The notes below the pieces were generated by a model, which had not been told where the DNA came from, made no database searches, and was given only the letters and a program-made list of their open reading frames with translations. A stretch of DNA of 64,000 nucleotides from Hanleya hanleyi (Eukaryota > Mollusca > Polyplacophora > Lepidopleurida > Hanleyidae), in NCBI GenBank assembly GCA_036873755.1, contig JAVTVY010018808.1:1-64000 (forward strand), read 5' to 3'. Below are positions 1 to 11,231 of the stretch, piece by piece (within the stretch, counting starts at the first letter, position 1; every line of letters begins with the position of its first letter). A program made the translations under genes and the position numbers.

Positions 1-1105
1 CTACGATCAACGTGGTATGGCATCGCTGACCAGAAAGTTGGCAGCCATTGACCGAACGAACATCCAGGAGCATCCGAGCGGTGAGGGAGAGGATATCCCC
101 CGCAATAATAGTGGAGCGTGCAGCCGAGTTTGTGAAGTCTTGGGGGTAGATTTCCGGTTTTTAACATCCTTGAGGCGATGGAGACAACTCAGTGGTAGCG
201 GTGCAGCCTGCATACCGAAGGAATCTTCCCCACAGCCGTCAACATCATCCTTGGTGATGATTTACGAGGCAGTGACACCGACTTATGAGGCGGACCTTCC
301 TACACCATCAGACACGGCTGCCATGTCATATGGCGCAACTACCGACATGACTGAGAGTGAAGAACCAAGCCATCAGGAACACTTTCCATCCCCCACTATT
401 CTACCAGTTCCTGCCACCAGTCATCTACCAGCAACGCCTCTGGACCTCTCGGCATCAACCCCAAAACCATCGGTCAGCCCATCAGGCAGTAGTCCCGTCC
501 CAGCAGTGAGATCTGTTATTGCTGTTCCCTCGCCGCCTCCGCCTCCACCTCCCCCTCCGCCGAATGCAAACCTGAGGTTGATGGCAAGCTACGCAACTCG
601 TGCGAAGAAGCTATTGCGCTGGGGATGTATGCCCTTGTTACCACCAGCAAGGAGGGAATGGGAGCCAAGCGTTGTGGTTAATGTTACCTTGGGCACACAG
701 TTGAGGCAATGGCCCCCTCCAGCCTGGAAAGATAAAATTCCTGATGAGAAGCTCTTGGCCTGGGAATTCCTTGCTATGTCTGTGGAAGAGTTTCTGACAG
801 GGTCACCCAACCAGCTCCAACGGCCTGAGCTATTGGACAAATACAACATGCTGGGATTACCGGGAACAGACATCGCCCCTACACCGAAAAAGGATCGCGG
901 TAACCCCACCACCATACTCCAGAAGAGCCGCTTGTACATGTACAAGTCAGTTGTACTGATTGCCCTTGGCAGGCTATTGCCCAGTAACAACCAGGAAAGT
1001 CTGCTACAGACCCTCGAGGCCGCATCCCAAATGAGAGATAAATCTACTGATTTCCTGGTTGACGTGATGAATAGAAGGAACGTCCGGCTCCGACTGGAAC
1101 CCTGA
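1..1105 (+). pseudogene. Ty3/Gypsy third ORF, C-terminal part (copy A)
   Basis: This is the 3' part of the accessory third ORF of the Gypsy family that fills the first 14 kb. The window opens inside it; base 1 corresponds to base 5146 of the complete copy C, and the two run parallel with only a few substitutions. Visible content is a low-complexity Ser/Thr/Pro region, a run of ten prolines encoded around 533-562, and a conserved C-terminal domain ending in RNVRLRLEP. The N-terminal zinc-finger region lies outside the window. A reading frame can be opened at 17, but that is an internal methionine and not the real start. The function of the C-terminal domain is unknown to me. Confidence 0.8.
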
Positions 1106-1188
1106 AAGGAAGAAAAATCCTGTATTACAATCTGGACTATAAATATGTTCGTAATTTTTGAACTGTAAATTCAGGAGAATTTGATTAT

Positions 1189-1202
1189 TAAGGTGGGGAG
1201 CG
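1189..1202 (+). promoter_or_regulatory. Polypurine tract before the LTR (copy A)
   Basis: The purine-rich stretch AAGGTGGGGAGCG lies directly before TGTAATCC, where the LTR begins. That is the expected place for the plus-strand primer of an LTR retrotransposon. The same block precedes the LTR in copy C (about 6334-6347) and, reversed, in copy D (8852-8865). Confidence 0.7.
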
Positions 1203-2417
1203 TGTAATCCAGGTGCCCCTGATTTTTCCTGATTAGTTGTGTTCTAGTGTTTTACAACAAGCTTGCTCATCGTGGAAATATATTTGAGTCTATGCATTAA
1301 TTTCTGTGACATTCCGTATATGAACTGTTGTACCTACTCAGGAATTTGGTATTGTGCATGCATCACATTGCCAAACTTTGACGACACGAAATGAACACGT
1401 TTCTGGGTCAGGTTGTGACAGTCGGTTGACCTGAACTTGTGACTTTATTCTTGTTTGGACATTAAAATTATAGTTACTTACCAGTGATATGTGTACCCCT
1501 GCAGCATTATTTCATCATGCCAGCGTATAAAACATTGTGAACCCGGAGAACTTGACAATTTTGGATTTACTGACAGCCTGTCTCTACCGCTTACAGATCC
1601 CGCCATCTTCGTCTTTTGGTCATGTGACCAAATGTTACGTTGATATTTTTGGCAATTACTTATTAATTGAAGAACTTCTGGTGTTTGCTGTTAATTACTA
1701 TTAGGTAATTAATGTTAATTAGATTTTTCAAACTATTGTGATAGCAGTTTGGATGTATTTTTAGTCGCACTCTATTTTCGTGCGTATGTTTCCCGGGTTT
1801 GTTCACAGCTTTTCTCCCGAAGATTTAGGTGAGTGACGTCAGTCAGCGGGAAATACAAATACAATCCTGCTTATCTATTGTCTGAACGTGATGATTGACT
1901 GCATTAATATTTAGTATAACTATTCTGGCTTTATGGAAAATATGTAAAATAAATCATAAATTTCTGTTTTATAGCTATTTCTTGAGAAATAGATGCCTCC
2001 CCCCTTTTGGCCGCTTTACTTGTGGAAAATATTATAGTGCATAGGCGATATAACATGCCAACACCATGCCAGCATTTCACCAGCAGGCTGCCGGTGAAAC
2101 GTTTTTCTTCAGAATTACTTTATAAAATTATTCTATGTGATTTTATTGACCTTTTCTAAATCTTGAACAACTCGGCGTCCGAAATATTATTAAAGTGTTA
2201 TTAAATTCTGTATAATTACCTTGAAATCACGGATTGTTGTTTTGCAAATAGTTCTGTCGCCAGCAACCTGGCCAGCATGCTGGCGAGGCGGCTGGTAAAC
2301 CAAGCATTTTCATTGGTTGGATCGGGTCATGTGACCCCCAATCGGAGGTAATAAATAGAGGCGCAGACTGACAATATGGCAGATAGTGATGTAGCAGGGC
2401 TGAGTGCACATCGTAGT
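1203..2417 (+). repeat. Gypsy-family LTR, truncated (copy A)
   Basis: The LTR starts with TGTAATCCAGG after the polypurine tract. About 1.2 kb can be matched, on the other strand, to 7641-8851. The shared sequence stops after CATCGTAGT near 2417, and both copies then continue differently, so the true 3' end is not here. Inside is a 14-bp perfect palindrome, GCCAGCATGCTGGC (about 2270-2283). The terminal sequence TTACA is found only at 12792, which pairs with the TGTAA start as a normal short LTR inverted repeat. Confidence 0.7.
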
Positions 2418-2797
2418 GGCACCACATATTCGGCATACTGAGGTATACGAATTGCATTGGAAGCATTATAGGGATATTGCAGTTATATTAAATTAATATA
2501 GCTGCAATTAATAAATAGTCCTATTCCTATAATACTCCATATGATTTTTGGAAATAAAACAAAAACCAGCATTCGCCAGTGGAAATTACTACAGCTATCT
2601 CCCACCATTCTAAGGTCACGCCACGTCTGATGTAGGGTTAAATGAAATTATAATACAGCTTACCAGCCATTGATGTGATTATATTCGCCATGTGTATATG
2701 TTATTCTGGAGTGAGCCGGTGCTGATACTTGTCTACTTGTCAAGCCAATTAGTAGTGGAAAATTGACGGCTTATCACCACCCGGATTATTTTAAATT
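2418..2797. other. Unassigned spacer between LTR and pol fragment
   Basis: No coding or family signal was recognised here. It begins where the LTR match fails and ends where the integrase frame becomes open. In the integrase frame a TAA lies at 2792-2794, so the pol break is close to 2797. It may be unmatched LTR, internal sequence, or filler DNA from the rearrangement. Confidence 0.4.
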
Positions 2798-3967
2798 ATA
2801 CTGTGTGTCTACAGGAAATGGGTTGGTGACCGAGATAAAATAACGTACCAACTCATAGTTCCAGCAGTCCAACGTAACGACATCCTGAAGTATCATCATG
2901 ACATCCCAACCTCTGGACATCTTGGCTCTGAGAAGATGCTGGAGAAAGTTAAGCAGTCATTCTATTGGCCGTGTGTCAGAGATGATGTGGAGAAGTACTG
3001 TACCACCTGTGACAAGTGTACAGCCAGGAAAACGCCAAAACCTGTTCGGGCTCCACTTGGGCAGTACATCAGTGGAGAGCCATTTGAGAGGGTGGCCATA
3101 GATGTACTTGGTCCTCTACCACTTACAAATGGGGGAAATAAGTACATTTTTGTGATGACGGATTGTTTCACGAAGTGGGTCGAAGCCATTCCTCTCCCAG
3201 ACCAAGAGGCCAAGACTGTCGCCAGGGCTATGGTGAATGAATATATTTGCCGCTTTGGAGTTCCATTACAGGTTCATTCTGACTTGGGAACTAACTTTGA
3301 GTCGCAACTCTTCCAGGAGGTTTGCAACCTGCTGCAGATTGACAAGACAAGGACAACAGGTTATCGCCCCCAAGCCAATGGGAATGCTGAACGGTTCAAC
3401 AGGACAGTCGCGGCAATGCTTACCATGTACTGCGAGAAGCAGCAACGGCGATGGGATGAATTTCTTCCACAGGTACTTCTAGCATACCGATCTTCCAAGC
3501 ATACCAGTACGGGTAAGTCGCCAAATATGTTGATGTTTGGTAAGGAGGTCACTTTGCCAGTGCAAGCCATCATAGGCAGGCCAGATTCTGAAGACGTACC
3601 TCGAAATGTGGATCAGTATCTCTTTGATCTTCAAGACAACCTACAGTTGGCCCACGAAGTTGCACGTAAAACTCTGAAGGCCAAAGCTGAATATAGGAAG
3701 AAGTACTATGATGCTCACTCGAAGAAACGCTCCCTGAAGGTTGGTCAGCCAGTTTGGTTGTATGTACCAGCTCGAAAACCGGGTGTTTGTAACAAACTTA
3801 CCTGCAAGTGGAAAGGCCCCTATGTTGTTCTACGGAGGATTGATGATGTCAACTACTTGGTGAAGAAGTCTCCAAGACTGGAACCTAGAGTGTGCCACAT
3901 TGACCGTCTTCTTGCCTACAAAGGAAGGAATCCACCAAAGTGGTATTCCAAGAAAGAGGGAAATTAA
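2798..3967 (+). pseudogene. pol: Ty3/Gypsy integrase (3' part of pol, copy C)
   Basis: This is the integrase end of a Gypsy pol polyprotein. The open frame extends upstream of the first methionine (2936) to about 2798, beginning with the family motif YRKWVGD. The H2C2 zinc-binding domain follows (HHD, SGH, then CTTCDKC). The catalytic core has the first Asp in IDVLGPL, the second in HSDLGTN, and Glu in NGNAERF, with 35 residues between the last two, so the DD35E triad is intact. A C-terminal GPY/F-type module (WKGPYVVL) and HIDRLLAY close the protein at TAA 3965-3967. Protease, reverse transcriptase and RNase H are missing upstream, so it cannot be made as a normal polyprotein. The third ORF follows after about 560 bases. 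Confidence 0.9.
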
Positions 3968-4514
3968 AATACTTACCTGTACTCACTTGAAACACTGATG
4001 TATCTTCAGCAAAACTGGTCTAAATAAATGTCTGAATGGAAAGTCCCAAAATGTCTTTGAGTTCTGCTTGTTTTATCTGATGGTTCGGTCGATGCCGGAC
4101 TAGGAATCTAGTGAATGGTCAGAATATTATAGCCGTGAGTCTTTTCATAGTCCACATCCTGGTAGATGTTCAGGGATGCAGATGCAGAGTCCATAAGAAT
4201 GGCTGGTGAACGCGCGCACCAGGGCCTGAGACATACAGCTGGCAATGGGACTGATCACCCCATTAGCCCAACTGTAGTAGCGTTGAGACTGGCTGCAAGA
4301 GCAACATGTTCGATCTACGGATGACCGAAATGGAAATGTACGAAAAAGAAAATGGCTGACAATATAGACACCATTAGCTAAAAATATATTTTGATATGCC
4401 CTTGAGACTCAGACTGGCGAATCTTTAGAATGGTGGCTGAGATGAAGCTCACTGGATTTTCTTTAATTGATAGGGTAATTCGATTCCATAAACATGGGCA
4501 ATGTCTGAATGACT
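3968..4514 (+). other. Spacer between integrase and third ORF
   Basis: Non-coding inter-ORF region of the Gypsy element. It is repeated almost unchanged in reverse at 10770-11231 and 13765-14174. Copy E has a short difference near 13812-13840 where GAACATGTTGCTC is duplicated. No promoter or other signal was recognised. Confidence 0.5.
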
Positions 4515-4531
4515 GTTGTTGTCTTTGCAGA
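4515..4531 (+). promoter_or_regulatory. Probable 3' splice site for the third ORF
   Basis: GTTGTTGTCTTTGCAG is a pyrimidine-rich tract ending in AG at 4530. The next bases are AATGGCTGAGAGACGC, so the first codon after the splice site is ATG at 4532. This suggests the third ORF is translated from a spliced subgenomic RNA beginning with MAERRPN, as env-position genes of retroelements often are. The same sequence is kept in copies D (around 10668-10683) and E (around 13663-13678). No matching donor was identified. Confidence 0.55.
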
Positions 4532-6250
4532 ATGGCTGAGAGACGCCCAAACTTCGCCTGCTGGCTTTGTACATCTAGGTACACCAACAAGAGGGACCTA
4601 CGGAACCACCTGGTTTCCCCGCCTCACAATCTGTTGGCCACCATATGCCCTTTCTGTGATGACGAGCGGACCTACCGGAGAATGCCAGACCTGAAAGCTC
4701 ACGTCAATAAGAGTCACTCCGAAGAGGTACGTCGCCTGAGTCAGGGGTTCTGGAATGAACGAATAGGATTCTGGCTAACTTTAACCCCAGACGCACACCG
4801 GAAACTGGATGGATGCCCCCAATGGAGCGATTCCAATTCGTACAGAGCACGCCAATTAGTTCGAACGTGGCTGCAGAAGGGAACATCGTCACGAACAAAG
4901 GAGGAATGGGACGAGGGGTGGAAGAGGAACACCGAGTGGGAGAAGCATCGTTCCCCCCTCATGGAAGACGCCATCGTGCTGGACGATCCCCCACCCATTA
5001 AAGTGCCCCGGCTGCAGTACAGCCCAACCAACCCTGCCATCTCCTTGGACGTGGTCAACGTACAGATGAAGCCAGGGGAAATCGTTGTTGACCTATCCAG
5101 TGGTTCGACAATGTGGTACCAGGCCCAGCTATCCACCTCTGTCTGCTACGATCAACGTGGTATGGCATCGCTGACCAGAAAGTTGGCAGCCATTGACCGA
5201 ACGAACATCCAGGAGCATCCGAGCGGTGAGGGAGAGGATATCCCCCGCAATAATAGTGGAGCGTGCAGCCGAGTTTGTGAAGTCTTGGGGGTAGATTTCC
5301 GGTTTTTAACATCCTTGAGGCGATGGAGACAACTCAGTGGTAGCGGTGCAGCCTGCATACCGAAGGAATCTTCCCCACAGCCGTCAACATCATCCTTGGT
5401 GATGATTTACGAGGCAGTGACACCGACTTATGAGGCGGACCTTCCTACACCATCAGACACGGCTGCCATGTCATATGGCGCAACTACCGACATGACTGAG
5501 AGTGAAGAACCAAGCCATCAGGAACACTTTCCATCCCCCACTATTCTACCAGTTCCTGCCACCAGTCATCTACCAGCAACGCCTCTGGACCTCTCGGCAT
5601 CAACCCCAAAACCATCGGTCAGCCCATCAGGCAGTAGTCCCGTCCCAGCAGTGAGATCTGTTATTGCTGTTCCCTCGCCGCCTCCGCCTCCACCTCCCCC
5701 TCCGCCGAATGCAAACCTGAGGTTGATGGCAAGCTACGCAACTCGTGCGAAGAAGCTATTGCGCTGGGGATGTATGCCCTTGTTACCACCAGCAAGGAGG
5801 GAATGGGAGCCAAGCGTTGTGGTTAATGTTACCTTGGGCACACAGTTGAGGCAATGGCCCCCTCCAGCCTGGAAAGATAAAATTCCTGATGAGAAGGTCT
5901 TGGCCTGGGAATTCCTTGCTATGTCTGTGGAAGAGTTTCTGACAGGGTCACCCAACCAGCTCCAACGGCCTGAGCTATTGGACAAATACAACATGCTGGG
6001 ATTACCGGGAACAGACATCGCCCCTACACCGAAAAAGGATCGCGGTAACCCCACCACCATACTCCAGAAGAGCCGCTTGTACATGTACAAGTCAGTTGTA
6101 CTGATTGCCCTTGGCAGGCTATTGCCCAGTAACAACCAGGAAAGTCTGCTACAGACCCTCGAGGCCGCATCCCAAATGAGAGATAAATCTACTGATTTCC
6201 TGGTTGACGTGATGAATAGAAGAAACGTCCGGCTCCGACTGGAACCCTGA
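4532..6250 (+). CDS. Gypsy third ORF, zinc-finger/proline-rich protein (copy C, complete)
   Basis: An intact 572-residue protein lies in the position where some Gypsy elements carry an env-like gene. I chose ATG 4532 because a strong 3' splice site ends one base before it; the frame stays open upstream to an ATG at 4430, giving 606 residues, but those 34 residues look like untranslated sequence. The N-terminus has two CxxC...HxxxH-type fingers: CWLC...H followed by CPFCDDE...HVNKSH. A charged middle, a Ser/Thr/Pro-rich stretch, ten consecutive prolines and a conserved C-terminal domain of about 160 residues follow. No signal peptide or membrane segment is visible, so it is not an envelope glycoprotein. 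A nucleic-acid-binding role is an inference from the fingers only. Confidence 0.8.
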   Translation: MAERRPNFACWLCTSRYTNKRDLRNHLVSPPHNLLATICPFCDDERTYRRMPDLKAHVNKSHSEEVRRLSQGFWNERIGFWLTLTPDAHRKLDGCPQWSDSNSYRARQLVRTWLQKGTSSRTKEEWDEGWKRNTEWEKHRSPLMEDAIVLDDPPPIKVPRLQYSPTNPAISLDVVNVQMKPGEIVVDLSSGSTMWYQAQLSTSVCYDQRGMASLTRKLAAIDRTNIQEHPSGEGEDIPRNNSGACSRVCEVLGVDFRFLTSLRRWRQLSGSGAACIPKESSPQPSTSSLVMIYEAVTPTYEADLPTPSDTAAMSYGATTDMTESEEPSHQEHFPSPTILPVPATSHLPATPLDLSASTPKPSVSPSGSSPVPAVRSVIAVPSPPPPPPPPPPNANLRLMASYATRAKKLLRWGCMPLLPPARREWEPSVVVNVTLGTQLRQWPPPAWKDKIPDEKVLAWEFLAMSVEEFLTGSPNQLQRPELLDKYNMLGLPGTDIAPTPKKDRGNPTTILQKSRLYMYKSVVLIALGRLLPSNNQESLLQTLEAASQMRDKSTDFLVDVMNRRNVRLRLEP

Positions 6251-6347
6251 AAGGAAGAAAAATCCTGTATTACAATCTGGACTATAAATATGTTCGTAAT
6301 TTTTGAACTGTAAATTCAGGAGAATTTGATTATTAAGGTGGGGAGCG

Positions 6348-7190
6348 TGTAATCCAGGTGCCCCTGATTTTTCCTGATTAGTTGTGTTCTAGTGTTTTAC
6401 AACAAGCTTGCTCATCGTGGAAATATATTTGAGTCTATGCATTAATTTCTGTGACATTCCGTATATGAACTGTTGTACCTACTCAGGAATTTGGCCTTGT
6501 GCATGCATCACATTGCCAAACTTTGACGACACGAAATGAACACGTTTCTGGGTCAGGTTGTGACAGTCGGTTGACCTGAACTTGTGACTTTATTCTTGTT
6601 TGGACATTAAAATTATAGTTACTTACCAGTGATATGTGTACCCCTGCAGCATTATTTCATCATGCCAGCGTATAAAACATTGTGAACCCGGAGAACTTGA
6701 CAATTTTGGATTTACTGACAGCCTGTCTCTACCGCTTACAGATCCCGCCATCTTCGTCTTTTGGTCATGTGACCAAATGTTACGTTGATATTTTTGGCAA
6801 TTACTTATTAATTGAAGAACTTCTGGTGTTTGCTGTTAATTACTATTAGGTAATTAATGTTAATTAGATTTTTCAAACTATTGTGATAGCAGTTTGGATG
6901 TATTTTTAGTCGCACTCTATTTTCGTGCGTATGTTTCCCGGGTTTGTTCACAGCTTTTCTCCCGAAGATTTAGGTGAGTGACGTCAGTCAGCGGGAAATA
7001 CAAATACAATCCTGCTTATCTATTGTCTGAACGTGATGATTGACTGCATTAATATTTAGTATAACTATTCTGGCTTTATGGAAAATATGTAAAATAAATC
7101 ATAAATTTCTGTTTTATAGCTATTTCTTGAGAAATAGATGCCTCCCCCCTTTTGGCCGCTTTACTTGTGGAAAATATTATAGTGCATAGG
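6348..7190 (+). repeat. Gypsy-family LTR piece ending at an inversion point (copy C)
   Basis: LTR sequence begins with TGTAATCC after the polypurine tract and follows copy A base for base with few changes. At 7190, after GTGCATAGG, it stops matching copy A and the sequence turns into the reverse complement of LTR DNA. The breakpoint therefore lies inside the LTR. Confidence 0.75.
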
Positions 7191-7640
7191 TTTAGAAATG
7201 GTAAATAAAATCACATAGAATAATTTTATAAAGTAATTCTGACGAAAAACGTTTCACCGGCAGCCTGCTGGTGAAATGCTGGCATGGTGTTGGCATGTTA
7301 TATCGCCTATGCACTATAATATTTTCCACAAGTAAAGCGGCCAAAAGGGGGGAGGCATCTATTTCTCAAGAAATAGCTATAAAACAGAAATTTATGATTT
7401 ATTTTACATATTTTCCATAAAGCCAGAATAGTTATACTAAATATTAATGCAATCAATCATCACGTTCAGACAATAGATAAGCAGGATTGTATTTGTATTT
7501 CCCGCTGACTGACGTCACTCACCTAAATCTTCGGGAGAAAAGCTGTGAACAAACCCGGGAAACATACGCACGAAAATAGAGTGCGACTAAAAATACATCC
7601 AAACTGCTATCACAATAGTTTGAAAAATCTAATTAACTAC
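7191..7640 (-). repeat. Inverted LTR fragment
   Basis: This is the reverse complement of copy A LTR from about 2165 back to about 1722. Bases 7306-7640 pair with 6860-7190 on the same strand, giving a perfect-looking hairpin of about 330 bp with a loop of about 115 bp. At 7640/7641 (AATTAAC then TACGATGTG) it joins a second LTR copy. Confidence 0.7.
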
Positions 7641-8851
7641 GATGTGCACTCAGCCCTGCTACATCACTATCTCCCATATTGTCAGTCTGCGCCTCTATTT
7701 ATTACCTCCGATTGGGGGTCACATGACCCGATCCAACCAATGAAAATGCTTAGTTTTACCAGCCGCCTCGCCAGCATGCTGGCCAGGTTGCTGGCGACAG
7801 AACTATTTGCAAAACAACAATCAGTGATTTCAAGGTAATTATACAGAATTTAATAACACTTTAATAATATTTCGGACGCCGAGTTGTTCAAGATTTAGAA
7901 ATGGTCAATAAAATCACATAGAATAATTTTATAAAGTAATTCTGACGAAAAACGTTTCACCGGCAGCCTGCTGGTGAAATGCTGGCATGGTGTTGGCATG
8001 TTATATCGCCTATGCACTATAATATTTTCCACAAGTAAAGCGGCCAAAAGGGGGGAGGCATCTATTTCTCAAGAAATAGCTATAAAACAGAAATTTATGA
8101 TTTATTTTACATATTTTCCATAAAGCCAGAATAGTTATACTAAATATTAATGCAGTCAATCATCACGTTCAGACAATAGATAAGCAGGATTGTATTTGTA
8201 TTTCCCGCTGACTGACGTCACTCACCTAAATCTTCGGGAGAAAAGCTGTGAACAAACCCGGGAAACATACGCACGAAAATAGAGTGCGACTAAAAATACA
8301 TCCAAACTGCTATCACAATAGTTTGAAAAATCTAATTAACATTAATTACCTAATAGTAATTAACAGCAAACACCAGAAGTTCTTCAATTAATAAGTAATT
8401 GCCAAAAATATCAACGTAACATTTGGTCACATGACCAAAAGACGAAGATGGTGGGATCTGTAAGCGGTAGAGACAGGCTGTCAGTAAATCCAAAATTGTC
8501 AAGTTCTCCGGGTTCACAATGTTTTATACGCTGGCATGATGAAATAATGCTGCAGGGGTACACATATCACTGGTAAGTAACTATAATTTTAATGTCCAAA
8601 CAAGAATAAACTCACAAGTTCAGGTCAACCGACTGTCACAACCTGACCCAGAAACGTGTTCATTTCGTGTCGTCAAAGTTTGGCAATGTGATGCATGCAC
8701 AATACCAAATTCCTGAGTAGGTACAACAGTTCATATACGGAATGTCACAGAAATTAATGCATAGACTCAAATATATTTCCACGATGAGCAAGCTTGTTGT
8801 AAAACACTAGAACACAACTAATCAGGAAAAATCAGGGGCACCTGGATTACA
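7641..8851 (-). repeat. Gypsy-family LTR, reverse orientation (copy D)
   Basis: This LTR belongs to the reverse-strand element that follows. It runs from TGTAAT (complement of 8851) to the CATCGTAGT end near 7641, about 1.2 kb, the same end point as copy A. The shared truncation point in copies A and D suggests either a family-wide feature at that site or one rearrangement copied twice. Confidence 0.7.
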
Positions 8852-8948
8852 CGCTCCCCACCTTAATAATCAAATTCTCCTGAATTTACAGTTCAAAAAT
8901 TACGAACATATTTATAGTCCAGATTGTAATACAGGATTTTTCTTCCTT

Positions 8949-10667
8949 TCAGGGTTCCAGTCGGAGCCGGACGTTTCTTCTATTCATCACGTCAACCAGG
9001 AAATCAGTAGATTTATCTCTCATTTGGGATGCGGCCTCGAGGGTCTGTAGCAGACTTTCCTGGTTGTTACTGGGCAATAGCCTGCCAAGGGCAATCAGTA
9101 CAACTGACTTGTACATGTACAAGCGGCTCTTCTGGAGTATGGTGGTGGGGTTACCGCGATCCTTTTTCGGTGTAGGGGCGATGTCTGTTCCCGGTAATCC
9201 CAGCATGTTGTATTTGTCCAATAGCTCAGGCCGTTGGAGCTGGTTGGGTGACCCTGTCAGAAACTCTTCCACAGACATAGCAAGGAATTCCCAGGCCAAG
9301 AGCTTCTCATCAGGAATTTTATCTTTCCAGGCTGGAGGGGGCCATTGCCTCAACTGTGTGCCCAAGGTAACATTAACCACAACGCTTGGCTCCCATTCCC
9401 TCCTTGCTGGTGGTAACAAGGGCATACATCCCCAGCGCAATAGCTTCTTCGCACGAGTTGCGTAGCTTGCCATCAACCTCAGGTTTGCATTCGGCGGAGG
9501 GGGAGGTGGAGGCGGAGGCGGCGAGGTAACAGCAATAACAGATCTCACTGCTGGGACGGGACTACTGCCTGATGGGCTGACCGATGGTTTTGGGGTTGAT
9601 GCCGAGAGGTCCAGAGGCGTTGCTGGTAGATGACTGGTGGCAGGAACTGGTAGAATAGTGGGGGATGGAAAGTGTTCCTGATGGCTTGGTTCTTCACTCT
9701 CAGTCATGTCGGTAGTTGCGCCATATGACATGGCAGCCGTGTCTGATGGTGTAGGAAGGTCCGCCTCATAAGTCGGTGTCACTGCCTCGTAAATCATCAC
9801 CAAGGATGATGTTGACGGCTGTGGGGAAGATTCCTTCGGTATGCAGGCTGCACCGCTACCACTGAGTTGTCTCCATCGCCTCAAGGATGTTAAAAACCGG
9901 AAATCTACCCCCAAGACTTCACAAACTCGGCTGCACGCTCCACTATTATTGCGGGGGATATCCTCTCCCTCACCGCTCGGATGCTCCTGGATGTTCGTTC
10001 GGTCAATGGCTGCCAACTTTCTGGTCAGCGATGCCATACCACGTTGATCGTAGCAGACAGAGGTGGATAGCTGGGCCTGGTACCACATTGTCGAACCACT
10101 GGATAGGTCAACAACGATTTCCCCTGGCTTCATCTGTACGTTGACCACGTCCAAGGAGATGGCAGGGTTGGTTGGGCTGTACTGCAGCCGGGGCACTTTA
10201 ATGGGTGGGGGATCGTCCAGCACGATGGCGTCTTCCATGAGGGGGGAACGATGCTTCTCCCACTCGGTGTTCCTCTTCCACCCCTCGTCCCATTCCTCCT
10301 TTGTTCGTGACGATGTTCCCTTCTGCAGCCACGTTCGAACTAATTGGCGTGCTCTGTACGAATTGGAATCGCTCCATTGGGGGCATCCATCCAGTTTCCG
10401 GTGTGCGTCTGGGGTTAAAGTTAGCCAGAATCCTATTCGTTCATTCCAGAACCCCTGACTCAGGCGACGTACCTCTTCGGAGTGACTCTTATTGACGTGA
10501 GCTTTCAGGTCTGGCATTCTCCGGTAGGTCCGCTCGTCATCACAGAAAGGGCATATGGTGGCCAACAGATTGTGAGGCGGGGAAACCAGGTGGTTCCGTA
10601 GGTCCCTCTTGTTGGTGTACCTAGATGTACAAAGCCAGCAGGCGAAGTTTGGGCGTCTCTCAGCCAT
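8949..10667 (-). CDS. Gypsy third ORF, zinc-finger/proline-rich protein (copy D, complete)
   Basis: Reverse-strand twin of copy C, 572 residues from the ATG at 10667, which again lies just after the TTTGCAG splice acceptor. All domains match copy C. The amino-acid differences I found are Leu for Val in DEK(L/V)LAWEF and Thr for Pro just before the proline run. Such low divergence over 1.7 kb implies that the copies separated recently or were homogenised. It is the third ORF of the element that also carries gag and protease sequence at 11232-12688. Confidence 0.8.
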   Translation of the reverse strand: MAERRPNFACWLCTSRYTNKRDLRNHLVSPPHNLLATICPFCDDERTYRRMPDLKAHVNKSHSEEVRRLSQGFWNERIGFWLTLTPDAHRKLDGCPQWSDSNSYRARQLVRTWLQKGTSSRTKEEWDEGWKRNTEWEKHRSPLMEDAIVLDDPPPIKVPRLQYSPTNPAISLDVVNVQMKPGEIVVDLSSGSTMWYQAQLSTSVCYDQRGMASLTRKLAAIDRTNIQEHPSGEGEDIPRNNSGACSRVCEVLGVDFRFLTSLRRWRQLSGSGAACIPKESSPQPSTSSLVMIYEAVTPTYEADLPTPSDTAAMSYGATTDMTESEEPSHQEHFPSPTILPVPATSHLPATPLDLSASTPKPSVSPSGSSPVPAVRSVIAVTSPPPPPPPPPPNANLRLMASYATRAKKLLRWGCMPLLPPARREWEPSVVVNVTLGTQLRQWPPPAWKDKIPDEKLLAWEFLAMSVEEFLTGSPNQLQRPELLDKYNMLGLPGTDIAPTPKKDRGNPTTILQKSRLYMYKSVVLIALGRLLPSNNQESLLQTLEAASQMRDKSTDFLVDVMNRRNVRLRLEP

Positions 10668-10769
10668 TCTGCAAAGACAACAACAGTCATTCAGACATTG
10701 CCCATGTTTATGGAATCGAATTACCCTATCAATTAAAGAAAATCCAGTGAGCTTCATCTCAGCCACCAT

Positions 10770-11231
10770 TCTAAAGATTCGCCAGTCTGAGTCTCAAGGG
10801 CATATCAAAATATATTTTTAGCTAATGGTGTCTATATTGTCAGCCATTTTCTTTTTCGTACATTTCCATTTCGGTCATCCGTAGATCGAACATGTTGCTC
10901 TTGCAGCCAGTCTCAACGCTACTACAGTTGGGCTAATGGGGTGATCAGTCCCATTGCCAGCTGTATGTCTCAGGCCCTGGTGCGCGCGTTCACCAGCCAT
11001 TCTTATGGACTCTGCATCTGCATCCCTGAACATCTACCAGGATGTGGACTATGAAAAGACTCACGGCTATAATATTCTGACCATTCACTAGATTCCTAGT
11101 CCGGCATCGACCGAACCATCAGATAAAACAAGCAGAACTCAAAGACATTTTGGGACTTTCCATTCAGACATTTATTTAGACCAGTTTTGCTGAAGATACA
11201 TCAGTGTTTCAAGTGAGTACAGGTAAGTATT
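10770..11231 (-). other. Spacer between pol remnant and third ORF (copy D)
   Basis: Reverse copy of the inter-ORF spacer at 3968-4430. No gene is present. Confidence 0.5.

Noticed and set aside
589..990. 133-codon reverse frame, also at 5734-6135 and 9064-9465
   Set aside because: It is antisense to the third ORF in all three copies and is conserved only because the sense strand is.
4532..6250. Envelope glycoprotein
   Set aside because: The position suggests env, but there is no signal peptide, membrane segment or cysteine pattern; it has zinc fingers instead.
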